Both the position numbers and the translations under genes were made by a program. A stretch of 64,000 nt of DNA from SZAS-103 sp038226665 (GTDB lineage: Bacteria > Pseudomonadota > Gammaproteobacteria > Xanthomonadales > Xanthomonadaceae), in contig JBBRQI010000001.1 in NCBI GenBank assembly GCA_038226665.1, forward strand, positions 1 through 64,000. Reading direction: 5' to 3'. Shown piece by piece: positions 14,216 to 22,482 of the stretch. The number at the start of each line of letters is the position of its first letter. Position 1 is the stretch's first letter. The notes under the pieces were generated by a model. The model saw only the letters and a program-made list of their open reading frames with translations, was not told where the DNA came from and did not search any database.

Positions 14216-15715
14216 CTACGCGACGACGGGCAGTTCCAGCAGATTCGCATGCAGCAATTCTGCATCCCACGCGCGCAACTGTTCGTCCCAGTCGCCGAGC
14301 ATCGCGAGATACAGCAGCTTCTCGAACTCCGGACCGAAGCGGCGGATCACCGCGTCCGGATCGGGCATCAGGCGGCCGTCGGCGATCAGGCCGAAATGCA
14401 CGTGGCCGCAGTAGCTCATGATGCTGATGCCGATGCCGACGTTGCCGGTTTGCGGCACCCAGAACATCATCTCGCGCAGCTTCTGCCCGGCCATGTACAG
14501 CGGCATCTTCGGACCCGGCACATTGGTCGCGACCGCAGTCGCCTTGCGGCTGAAAAGATCGAGCGCAAGTCGCTGCACGCCGACCGGAGCGAGTCCCATC
14601 GCGGCCAGCAAGCCGAACGACACGATCGCCTGTCGCGATGTCTTCAATTCGTGCATGTGCGCGGCGACGCGTTCGAGACGGCGCACCGGATTGGCTTCGC
14701 CGACCGGCAGGTCGAGGAACACCAGTCCGAAATGATTGCCGAGTTTCTTCGCGTGCTTGAGCGGACGCAGGTTCACCGGCACCGTCGCGCGCAACGTCAC
14801 GCCATCGATGTGTTCGCCGCGATCGAGCAGGTAACTGCGCAACGCGCCGGCGGCCGACGCCATCAGCACATCGTTGACCGTGCAGCGGTACGCGCGGCTG
14901 ACCGCTTTGACATCCGCAAGATCCAGCGGCTCGGCCCAGGCAACGCGTTTGCTCACGCCGAGGCGTCCTTTCAACACCGTCGGCGGATCGTCGGGCAGCG
15001 AAACCGCATTGAGAAGTTCACGCGCAATCTCGCGGCCTTCGTTCGCAAGCACCGTGGCAAGCGATGGATCACTGTAGAACTTCGCGCCCATCTCCATGCC
15101 CTTCGCGAGCATCTTGCCGCCGATCTTCTTGTACTTTTCGAAACCGCCGTCGCGTTTGCGCACGCTCTCATCACCACCAGATGATTCGTCCTTGAGCCAC
15201 GCGCTTTCCAGGTCGCTACCCTTGCCCGCTGCGGCCGTCGTATCGGTCAGCGACAACAACACCTGCACCAGCGCGATGCCGTCGGCGTAGCAATGATGGA
15301 TTCGCGCGATGAGCGCGCTGCCGCCGTGGTAACTCTCGACCAGATGGAATTGCCACAGTGGTTTCGTTTGATCGAGCGGCGTCGACGCGAGCTGGCTGAC
15401 GAAACGCTCAAGCTCGTGTTTGCCCGCACGGCCCGGCAGCGCCGACAGGCGCACATGCCAGTCGAGATCGAAATCCGCATCGTCTTCCCAGATGGCTCCG
15501 GTGCTGCCATCGACGGCTTTCTGGCGGAAGCGCGGATACGACAGGAAACGCTGCTTGATGACCTTGCGCAAGCGATCGATCGGCATCGGCGTGTCGAACA
15601 TCAGCACACCGGTGATCATCATCAGGTTGGTCGGGCGCTCCATGCGCAGCCACGCGGTGTCCACGCGTGACATCGGTTCGCGGCGGATCTTCTGCTTGGT
15701 CTGCTGCCTGGCCAT
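14216..15715 (-). CDS. Wax ester synthase/diacylglycerol acyltransferase (WS/DGAT)
   Basis: About 499 residues. The acyl-CoA-binding active site is IHHCYADGIALVQ (HHxxxDG), and the domain begins MSRVDTAWLRMERPTNLMMI as in Acinetobacter AtfA relatives. The conserved C-terminal block NVPGPKMPLYMAGQKLREMM is present. These enzymes esterify acyl-CoA to fatty alcohols or diacylglycerol at the membrane, making storage wax or triacylglycerol. I chose the ATG at 15715, which has a GGGGA site 8 bp upstream; a GTG at 15730 is the alternative. It is 19 bp downstream of cydA, which points away from it on the same strand. Confidence 0.88.
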   Translation of the reverse strand: MARQQTKQKIRREPMSRVDTAWLRMERPTNLMMITGVLMFDTPMPIDRLRKVIKQRFLSYPRFRQKAVDGSTGAIWEDDADFDLDWHVRLSALPGRAGKHELERFVSQLASTPLDQTKPLWQFHLVESYHGGSALIARIHHCYADGIALVQVLLSLTDTTAAAGKGSDLESAWLKDESSGGDESVRKRDGGFEKYKKIGGKMLAKGMEMGAKFYSDPSLATVLANEGREIARELLNAVSLPDDPPTVLKGRLGVSKRVAWAEPLDLADVKAVSRAYRCTVNDVLMASAAGALRSYLLDRGEHIDGVTLRATVPVNLRPLKHAKKLGNHFGLVFLDLPVGEANPVRRLERVAAHMHELKTSRQAIVSFGLLAAMGLAPVGVQRLALDLFSRKATAVATNVPGPKMPLYMAGQKLREMMFWVPQTGNVGIGISIMSYCGHVHFGLIADGRLMPDPDAVIRRFGPEFEKLLYLAMLGDWDEQLRAWDAELLHANLLELPVVA

Positions 15716-15787
15716 CGCATGATTCCCCACGGAAACGAACCGGATCGACGCGGCCAGTGAATCACGCGGCGAGGAATAGCGTCAACG

Positions 15788-17218
15788 TCAGCGCGCGGCC
15801 GGCTTCGATGTCGAATACGCGGCCAGCGCAGCGACACGACTGGTCTTCAGATCGACGATGGATTCGCGCGGGTAGTCCGGCGCATGCCGCGCGAGCAATT
15901 CCGGATGCTTCCAAGGCTCGTACAATGCCTCATCTGGCAATGTCGCGAACTCCGGCACCCAGCGCCGCACATAACTGCCCTCGGGATCGAACTTCAACGC
16001 CTGCGACACCGGATTGAACACGCGGAAATACGGCGCTGCATCCGCCCCGGTGCCGGCGCTCCATTGCCAGCCCTGGGTGTTGTTGGCGAGGTCGGAATCG
16101 ACCAGCGTGTCCCAGAACCAGCGCGCGCCATGCAGCCAGTGCATGCGCAGGTTCTTGGCCAGGAAACTCGCGACGACCATGCGTACGCGGTTGTGCATCC
16201 AGCCCGTCTGCCAGAGCTGGCGCATGCCTGCATCGACCAGCGGCACGCCGGTGCGTCCACGTTGCCATGCATCGAGCAATGCGGGTTCTGGCTCGGCCCA
16301 TTCGAAGCCATTGAAGCGCGGATTGAGGTTGGCGTCGGTCGTCTGTGGAAAGTGGTAAAGCGTGTGATGCGAAAACTCGCGCCAGCCGAGTTCGCGGATA
16401 TACCCATCGCCGTTCGCTGTCGTGCGCGCGTCGTGCTGGGTTGATTGCAGCGCCTGCATGATCCGACGCGGCGAGATTTCGCCGAAATGCAGGTGCGGCG
16501 ACAGTCTTGATGTGCCGTCGACATCGGGTCGATCGCGTCGCTGCATGTAACCGGCGAGCAGCGGATCGATGCATTGGTCGAATCGCGCGCGTGCCCCCTG
16601 CTCGCCCGGCTGCCAATGGTTCCAGAACTCCGCGTCCCAGGCTGGCGAAGGTGCTGGAATCAATGTGTCGATAGCGACGGACCCAACCGTCGCATCAACC
16701 GCACACAATACGCTCGGAGCATCCGCGAGCGCTCGCACATCGAGTCGTGTGCGTGCGTTGCGCCAGAACGGCGAGAACACGCGATACGGATCACCCTGCT
16801 GCGTTGCGACCGTCCACGGCTCGCAAAGCAATGCGGAGTTGTGGCTTTCGACATGGACTCCACGCGCGCGCAGTGCTCGCTTGACCGTTGCGTCGCGCGC
16901 GATGCACGCCGGTTCGTAACGACGACTCCAATAGACCGCTTCGGCACCGGTGTCTTCGACCAGCTGTTCGAGCGCAGCAAGGCTCGGCCCGACGCGCAGG
17001 ACCAGCCGCGATCCTCGTGCCTGCAAGGAAGCGTCCAATGCGTGCAACGATCGTCGCAACCACGCAAGCGATGCCGCACCCGGCGACCACGGCGCTTCCT
17101 CGTCAGGCGCATGCACATACACCGGCACGATGCGATGCCCGGCGCGCAATGCGGACTGCAACGCAGGATGATCGTCAAGGCGCAGGTCGCGGCGGAACCA
17201 CATCAGAGCTGTCGTCAT
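15788..17218 (-). CDS. phr: Deoxyribodipyrimidine photolyase
   Basis: 476 residues, class I photolyase length. The N-terminal antenna domain starts ALMWFRRDLRLDDHPAL. The FAD domain carries GRTGVPLVDAGMRQLWQTGW, MHNRVRMVVASFLAKNL and DLANNTQGWQWSAGTGADAA, the photolyase signature. It repairs UV-induced cyclobutane pyrimidine dimers with light. It is probably a stand-alone gene 56 bp downstream of alr on the same strand. Confidence 0.95.
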   Translation of the reverse strand: MTTALMWFRRDLRLDDHPALQSALRAGHRIVPVYVHAPDEEAPWSPGAASLAWLRRSLHALDASLQARGSRLVLRVGPSLAALEQLVEDTGAEAVYWSRRYEPACIARDATVKRALRARGVHVESHNSALLCEPWTVATQQGDPYRVFSPFWRNARTRLDVRALADAPSVLCAVDATVGSVAIDTLIPAPSPAWDAEFWNHWQPGEQGARARFDQCIDPLLAGYMQRRDRPDVDGTSRLSPHLHFGEISPRRIMQALQSTQHDARTTANGDGYIRELGWREFSHHTLYHFPQTTDANLNPRFNGFEWAEPEPALLDAWQRGRTGVPLVDAGMRQLWQTGWMHNRVRMVVASFLAKNLRMHWLHGARWFWDTLVDSDLANNTQGWQWSAGTGADAAPYFRVFNPVSQALKFDPEGSYVRRWVPEFATLPDEALYEPWKHPELLARHAPDYPRESIVDLKTSRVAALAAYSTSKPAAR

Positions 17219-17274
17219 GCGGCTGTTCTCACGATGCGACCGAGCGCCGCACCCACATCATCTCGCGCAAGGCG

Positions 17275-18378
17275 TCACTCCTCGGTGAAACGCACGCGCC
17301 GCGTGATGGAGCAGGTCAATTCATAGGAAATCGTCCCGGCCGCCGTGGCGATTTCCTCGACCGGAAGCTGCGGTCCCCACAACACGACCGGATCGCCGAC
17401 GTGCGCATTCGGTGTGCCGCGCAGGTCCAGCGTCATCAGATCCATCGACACGCGACCGACCAGCGGCACGCGCACACCATTCACCAAAACCGGTGTACCC
17501 GACGGAACGCTGCGCGGATAGCCGTCGCCGTAACCGATCGCGGCGACTCCGATATCCATGTCTTCCGGGCACGTCCACGCCGCGGAATAGCCGACCGGCT
17601 CGCCCTTGCGCACGCGGTTGATCGCGATCAATCGCGTCGCCAGAGTCATCGCCGGACGCAGGCCGAAATCCGCACCGGTCTTGCCATCCACGACCGAGAG
17701 GCCGTACAGCGCGCCGCCAGCACGCACCCAGTCGGCATGCGCGCTTGGCCAGCCGAGAACGCCTGCGGAATTCGCAAGCGAACGCGCGCAGTCGAAGTCG
17801 ATGGCTTTATCGAACGACGCGATCTGCGCCTGCGTCTGCGCGCCGTCGAACGCATCCGAACTCGCGAAATGGGTCATCAGCGCGATCTCGGGCGCGACGT
17901 TGCGCAAGGCCGCGAGTCGCGCATGGATTTCCTGCGCGTGTGCGGCCGGGAAGCCGAGTCGATGCATGCCGGTATCGAGCTTCAGCCAGACGCGCAACGG
18001 TTTCGTTGTCGTCGATTCATTCGCTGGCGGAAGCAGTGCAGCATCCGCTTCGAGGATCGCGAGTTGGGTCTCGTGATGCACGACCGTATCCACATCCAGT
18101 GAACGCAGGAGCGGTAGATCGGCAAGATCGTCGAAGCCCGACAGCAGCACGACGCGATTCGACAAACCCACCGCGCGAATGCGCTCGGCATCGGCCAGCG
18201 CCGCAACGCCGAACGCATCGGCCCCAGCCAGCGCACGCGCGACGCGCTCGAGTCCGTGCCCATAACCATCGGCCTTGACCACCGCCATGATTTTGCTGTG
18301 CGGAGCGAGCGCGCGCACGCGCGCGAGGTTGTGGCGCAGCGCCTCAAGATGGATGGTGGCGGAAGTGGGTCGCGACAT
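17275..18378 (-). CDS. alr: Alanine racemase
   Basis: 367 residues. The PLP Lys lies in IMAVVKADGYGHGLERVA (about K35) and the catalytic Tyr in GEPVGYSAAWTC; IGYGDGYPRS is also typical. It interconverts L- and D-alanine for peptidoglycan. It sits 40 bp downstream of dnaB, the gene order seen in many gammaproteobacteria. Confidence 0.96.
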   Translation of the reverse strand: MSRPTSATIHLEALRHNLARVRALAPHSKIMAVVKADGYGHGLERVARALAGADAFGVAALADAERIRAVGLSNRVVLLSGFDDLADLPLLRSLDVDTVVHHETQLAILEADAALLPPANESTTTKPLRVWLKLDTGMHRLGFPAAHAQEIHARLAALRNVAPEIALMTHFASSDAFDGAQTQAQIASFDKAIDFDCARSLANSAGVLGWPSAHADWVRAGGALYGLSVVDGKTGADFGLRPAMTLATRLIAINRVRKGEPVGYSAAWTCPEDMDIGVAAIGYGDGYPRSVPSGTPVLVNGVRVPLVGRVSMDLMTLDLRGTPNAHVGDPVVLWGPQLPVEEIATAAGTISYELTCSITRRVRFTEE

Positions 18379-18418
18379 CGCGTCAGTTTATCCGCACGAC
18401 GCATTCAAGCGCAGAAAA

Positions 18419-19831
18419 TCACTCGAAACTGCCCACATGGTCGCGCGCGAGATTGTCGAAGCGCGTGTACTCGCCGAAGAAGCGCAGGTCGACCTTGCCG
18501 GTCGGGCCGTTGCGTTGCTTGGAGATGATGATTTCGGCGAGACCCTTCTTGTCGAGGTCGGTCTTGTTGTAGACCTCGTCGCGGTAGATGAACATGATCA
18601 CGTCGGCGTCCTGCTCGATGCCGCCTGATTCGCGCAGGTCGGACATCACCGGTCGCTTGTCGGTGCGCGACTCGAGGCTGCGGTTGAGCTGCGACAGCGC
18701 AAGCACGGGCACCTTGAGTTCTTTCGCGAGCCCCTTGAGGCTGCGCGAGATTTCGGAGATTTCGTTGGTGCGGTTCTCGTTCATGCCGGGCACCTGCATG
18801 AGTTGCAGGTAGTCGACGACGATCAGGCCAAGGTCGTGGTCGCGCTTGAGCCGGCGCGCGCGGCCGCGCAGGTCGACTGGCGAAAGTCCAGGCGTGTCGT
18901 CGATGAAGATCTTGACCTCGGACAACATGCGGATCGCGCTGTTGACGCGCGACCAATCCTCGTCTTCCAGTTGGCCGGTGCGCAGGCGCTGTGCGTTGAC
19001 GCGGCCCATCGACGAAATCAAACGAAACGCAAGTTGCGACGCCGACATTTCCATCGAGAAGATCACCACGGCCTTCTTCGATTTGAGCGCGGCGTATTCG
19101 GCGATGTTCACCGCGAGCGCGGTCTTGCCCATCGACGGACGCGCGGCGAGGATGATCAGGTCCGTCGGTTGCAGGCCCGCAGTCATCTCGTCGAGGTCGA
19201 CGAAACCAGTCGGAAGGCCGGTGACGCTGCCCTGGCTTTCATAGCGTTCCTGCAGCACCTGGAACGCGTCCTTCATCGCCTCGCGCAGGGAGACGTAATC
19301 CTTGCGGCCGCGGTCGCCGAGTTCGGCGATCTTGAACACGCGCTCCTCGGCCTTGTCGAGTACGTCCTTGATCGCGACGTTACCGGGCTGGAAACCGTCG
19401 TTGACGATCTCGGTGCCGGCTTCGATCAGGCTGCGCAGCACCGATTTCTCGCGCACGATCTCCGCGTACGCGCTGATGTTCGCGGCCGACGGCGTGGTGC
19501 TCGCGAGTTCGATCAAATAGGCGCTACCGCCGATCTGCTCGGCGAGGTTGCTGGTGTCGAACCATTCGCCAAGGGTGACCACGTCGAACGGTTTGTTCTT
19601 TGCGGACAAGTCGCAGATCGCACGGTAGATCAAGCGGTGGTCGCGGCGGTAGAAATCGTCCTCGGACAACTGGTCGGAGATGTGGTCGAGCGAATCCGGC
19701 GCAAGCATCAGGCCGCCAAGCACCGCTTGTTCGGCTTCCACCGATTGCGGCGGGACGCGCAGCGATTCGATGCGATTGTCGGCGTGCGCGCCCTGGCGCT
19801 CATCGGTGCGGAAGCCCTGACGCAATGGCAT
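18419..19831 (-). CDS. dnaB: Replicative DNA helicase
   Basis: 470 residues from the ATG at 19831, which gives MPLRQGFRTDERQGAHADNR before the conserved RVPPQSVEAEQAVLGGLM; upstream ATGs would add non-conserved residues. The N-terminal helical domain is followed by Walker A (AARPSMGKTALAVNI) and Walker B (GLIVVDYLQLM). The hexamer unwinds DNA at the fork and recruits DnaG. It lies downstream of rpsF-rpsR-rplI on the same strand after a 450-bp repeat-bearing gap. Confidence 0.97.
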   Translation of the reverse strand: MPLRQGFRTDERQGAHADNRIESLRVPPQSVEAEQAVLGGLMLAPDSLDHISDQLSEDDFYRRDHRLIYRAICDLSAKNKPFDVVTLGEWFDTSNLAEQIGGSAYLIELASTTPSAANISAYAEIVREKSVLRSLIEAGTEIVNDGFQPGNVAIKDVLDKAEERVFKIAELGDRGRKDYVSLREAMKDAFQVLQERYESQGSVTGLPTGFVDLDEMTAGLQPTDLIILAARPSMGKTALAVNIAEYAALKSKKAVVIFSMEMSASQLAFRLISSMGRVNAQRLRTGQLEDEDWSRVNSAIRMLSEVKIFIDDTPGLSPVDLRGRARRLKRDHDLGLIVVDYLQLMQVPGMNENRTNEISEISRSLKGLAKELKVPVLALSQLNRSLESRTDKRPVMSDLRESGGIEQDADVIMFIYRDEVYNKTDLDKKGLAEIIISKQRNGPTGKVDLRFFGEYTRFDNLARDHVGSFE

Positions 19832-20036
19832 GGAAGTGACGACCTGGCTGGCTGGGGGATGACGCGTGATCATAGGGCCGGAAGTCCACCGAGCGTTGCA
19901 GACAACTCTGTGGATAACAGGTGCACATCTCACCGCGCGAGACAGGGCATCGTTTTCGACGCAGAAATATTTTCGACCGTCAGGGATGGCGGCATGTCGG
20001 AAGCGCAGGAGCGGTTTCCGGCTCACCTCCTCGTGC

Positions 20037-20232
20037 TCGCACATCCGTGTGCATCAGCCGCCGCTGCGCGTGCTGCGATGTGCATGGAAGCACCAAGTGT
20101 CGGCGGAGGCAGGATGCTCGTAACCGACCGCTCGCGGCGACTGCAGGGAGTGCAGAGCCATTCGCACATCCGTGTGCATCAGCCGCTCTTGCGCGTCCTG
20201 CGCTTGCCGCATTCGCAGATCCATGTGCATCA
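20037..20232. repeat. Dispersed 25-bp direct repeats between dnaB and rplI
   Basis: In the 450-bp gap 19832-20284, a unit beginning tcgcacatccgtgtgcatca and ending gccgc occurs exactly at 20037-20061 and 20162-20186. A degenerate third copy, tcgcagatccatgtgcatca, lies at 20213-20232. The core acatccgtgtgcat is itself partly palindromic. I see no gene in the gap, so these are probably REP-like elements. Confidence 0.65.
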
Positions 20233-20284
20233 AACAACGACGGACGCCGAAGCGTCCGTCGAAGATCTTTCCTGACGTCGAAAC

Positions 20285-20734
20285 TCAGGCTTCTGGAACG
20301 ACAGTCACTTTCACGATGGTTTCGACATCGGCGTGCAGATGCACATGGATCTCGAACTCGCCGGTGCGGCGCAGCGGGCCTTCGCCCATCACGACTTCAC
20401 TCTTGTTCAACGGGAAACCGGCGGCGGTGAATGCCTCGGCGATATCGCGCGGGCCGACCGAACCGTACAGCTTGCCTTCGGTCGAGGAATTTGCCTTGAG
20501 CGTCACGGCGGCACCTTCGAGCTTTGCCTTGCGGGCTTCGGCGGCGGCGTGGATGTCGTTGGCCTTGGTTTCGTAATCGGCGCGACGGGTCTCGAACTCG
20601 GCGATGTTCTTCGCGGTTGCCGGCACTGCACGGCCGTACGGGATCAGGAAGTTGCGGCCGTAACCCGGCTTCACGTTGACCTTGTCGCCGAGGGCACCGA
20701 GGTTGACGACTTTCTGCAGCAGGATGAGTTGCAT
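20285..20734 (-). CDS. rplI: 50S ribosomal protein L9
   Basis: 149 residues, standard length. MQLILLQKVVNLGALGDKVN, then VKPGYGRNFLIPYGRAV, is the L9 N-terminal signature, and the C-terminal domain ends IHVHLHADVETIVKVTVV. It binds 23S rRNA near the L1 stalk. It is the last gene of the rpsF-rpsR-rplI group, 231 bp after rpsR. Confidence 0.97.
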   Translation of the reverse strand: MQLILLQKVVNLGALGDKVNVKPGYGRNFLIPYGRAVPATAKNIAEFETRRADYETKANDIHAAAEARKAKLEGAAVTLKANSSTEGKLYGSVGPRDIAEAFTAAGFPLNKSEVVMGEGPLRRTGEFEIHVHLHADVETIVKVTVVPEA

Positions 20735-20965
20735 GGTGTTGCTCCGTATTCGTTAGCGGACCGATGTCCGCAACTGGTGGCTGTCCGAATGGATCAGGAT
20801 GAATTGCCTGCGCGAAAACCCATGGAACAAGTCCCATTGGATTCCGAGGAAGCGGGTGCTTTTAGTGGAAGTCCGCACATGGCGGCGGTTGCAAGACGCG
20901 TTCCCTGCAAAGCCGCATCAGTTCTTGCGAATCCTGACACGAGTTCCGCAAGGACGCGCGTGAAA

Positions 20966-21196
20966 CTAACTTGTGTGGCTGTCGCAGTACGGGATCAACG
21001 CGAGGAAACGCGCGTTCTTGACCGCCGTCTGCAACTGGCGCTGGTAGCGCGCCTTGGTGCCGGTGATGCGGCTCGGCACGATCTTGCCGGTTTCGGTCAG
21101 GTACTGGCGAAGGGTGTTGAGATCCTTGTAGTCGATCTCGGTGATGCCCTCGGCAGTGAATTTGCAGAACTTGCGGCGGCGAAAGAATTTGGACAT
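20966..21196 (-). CDS. rpsR: 30S ribosomal protein S18
   Basis: 76 residues, full length: MSKFFRRRKFCKFTAEGITE, DYKDLNTLRQYLTETGKIVP and SRITGTKARYQRQLQTAVKN are S18 hallmarks. It forms a heterodimer with S6 in the small-subunit platform. It starts 23 bp after rpsF ends; no priB lies between them. Confidence 0.97.
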   Translation of the reverse strand: MSKFFRRRKFCKFTAEGITEIDYKDLNTLRQYLTETGKIVPSRITGTKARYQRQLQTAVKNARFLALIPYCDSHTS

Positions 21197-21219
21197 GGCT
21201 GGGTTCCTGGTGTCGGGTA

Positions 21220-21708
21220 TCAGGCGTCTGCGCTGGCAGCGCCGGCTTCAAAGGATTCATCGCGACGCGGGCGCTCTGGGCGCTCCGGACGGTCTTCGCG
21301 ATCACCGCGGTCGCCTCTGTCACCGCGATCGCCTCTGTCACCACGATCGCCCCTGTCGCCGCGATCGTTCTTCTCGTCCTTCATCTTCATGATGAACGAC
21401 TGCTCGGTGTCAGCACCGTCGCGTCTGGTCACCAGGTGGCGCAGCACGGCGTCGTTGAAGCGGAAGCCGTCGACCAGTTCGGTCAGCACCTTCTGGCCGC
21501 ACTCGACGTTGAGCATCACATAGTGAGCCTTGACCAGGTTGTTGATCGGATACGCAAGCTGGCGGCGGCCCCAGTCTTCGAGACGATGGATCTGGCCCGC
21601 GCCTTCGCCGGTGTCGGTCTGGATGAGCGTCTTGTAACGCTCGATCATCGCTGGCACCTGCTCGCTCTGATCCGGATGGACCATGAACACGATTTCGTAA
21701 TGACGCAT
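21220..21708 (-). CDS. rpsF: 30S ribosomal protein S6 with long Asp-Arg-Gly tail
   Basis: 162 residues from the ATG at 21708 (MRHYEIVFMVHPDQSEQVPA). The first 110 residues are a normal S6 fold with GRRQLAYPINNLVKAHYVML. The tail, about 50 residues, is seven D-R-G triplets in tandem (coded near 21305-21365 by a 9-bp-type repeat), then EDRPERPERPRRDESFEAGA and ASADA. E. coli S6 also has a C-terminal tail, modified there by RimK with glutamates; this one is longer and highly repetitive. Promoter and leader lie in 21709-21850. Confidence 0.95.
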   Translation of the reverse strand: MRHYEIVFMVHPDQSEQVPAMIERYKTLIQTDTGEGAGQIHRLEDWGRRQLAYPINNLVKAHYVMLNVECGQKVLTELVDGFRFNDAVLRHLVTRRDGADTEQSFIMKMKDEKNDRGDRGDRGDRGDRGDRGDRGDREDRPERPERPRRDESFEAGAASADA

Positions 21709-22005
21709 GTTGTTTCCTTGTGGAAGTCGGTCGGATGACCGGAGCAGCCCCCCAACGATGTGGTGGGGCAAGGGCTCCCGCGCCAAAGACATACGGCGGG
21801 AAGCCGCATAGTATGGCAGAGAATCACTCAGTCATGGAAACGCGCGCGTATGGGCTTCCTCTTTTGCCTTGGGGGTGTGGTTCGTTGCGAAGCGCCTGAG
21901 GAACCTTTGGACTTGTCCAAGGGGTTCCCTATGTGTGCTGGCGCACAGACCAAGCTGAACAATTCCGCGCACGGTGAACGCTCATGAGATCGCCCCAGGG
22001 CGTTG
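21709..22005. other. Divergent intergenic region between rpsF and the HiPIP gene
   Basis: No gene seen. It holds the rpsF leader and, at 21899-21930, a hairpin (aggaacctttgga-cttg-tccaaggggttccct, arms nearly complementary) without a following T run. Its role is unclear. Confidence 0.45.
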
Positions 22006-22019
22006 TTGATTTAGATCAA
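22006..22019. promoter_or_regulatory. FNR/ANR-type box upstream of the HiPIP operon
   Basis: TTGAT-TTAG-ATCAA is a perfect FNR consensus palindrome about 100 bp before the HiPIP ATG. It predicts oxygen-responsive control of the HiPIP, Cyc2-like and c4 genes. Confidence 0.7.
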
Positions 22020-22055
22020 ACCGCAGTCCTCGTGAAGGTGATAGGTTCAATCCGT

Positions 22056-22085
22056 TCAGATCCAATCCACTCAGATCCAATCCAG
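22056..22085 (+). repeat. Tandem 15-bp repeat in the HiPIP leader
   Basis: tcagatccaatccac and tcagatccaatccag stand head to tail, with a partial third unit (ttcaatccg) just upstream at about 22046. They lie between the FNR box and the start codon. Confidence 0.7.
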
Positions 22086-22112
22086 TCAGCTTTAATACAG
22101 CGAGCAACCATC

Positions 22113-22430
22113 ATGACCATGCCTGTCCCGTCCCGCCGCCGCTTTCTCATCCGCGCTGCGGTGGCGACTGCCGCCTTGCCGCTGGCCATCCGCCTGATTG
22201 GTGAAGCCCGAGCCGCCGGCCTGCCCAAACTTCCCCTGGACAACCCCCAAGCCAAGGCACTGGGATATTCCGAGGATGCGAGCACGGTCAAGCACGCCAG
22301 CTACAAACCAGGCAGCAGCTGCTCAAATTGCCAGTTTTTCACCGCCGCAACCGGCGCATGCAGCTTGTTCGCCGGGTTCAGCGTGTCGCCAAAGGGTTGG
22401 TGCTCTGCCTGGGCCAAGAAGCCAGCCTGA
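22113..22430 (+). CDS. High-potential iron-sulfur protein (HiPIP), Tat-exported
   Basis: 105 residues. A twin-arginine signal, SRRRFLIRAAVATAALPLAI, ends near GEARAAG, sending the folded protein to the periplasm. Four Cys ligate a [4Fe-4S] cluster (SCSNCQFF...ACSLFAG...GWCSAWAKK), the HiPIP spacing. HiPIPs are one-electron carriers; Iro of Acidithiobacillus belongs here. The ATG at 22113 is used, and 22119 is also possible. It lies 52 bp before the cytochrome-porin gene and shares its FNR-type box. Confidence 0.92.
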   Translation: MTMPVPSRRRFLIRAAVATAALPLAIRLIGEARAAGLPKLPLDNPQAKALGYSEDASTVKHASYKPGSSCSNCQFFTAATGACSLFAGFSVSPKGWCSAWAKKPA

Positions 22431-22482
22431 GCAGCGTCGTCGCTTCCAGCAATGACCGACAGCGGGACGTGGGGAGATCACA

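Noticed and set aside
20037..20232. Three repeats as a mini CRISPR array
   Set aside because: Spacing is irregular (100 and 26 bp), the third copy is degenerate and no cas gene is present.
21305..21365. Short tandem repeats that could suggest a CRISPR array
   Set aside because: The units are 9-18 bp without spacers and encode the in-frame Asp-Arg-Gly tail of S6.
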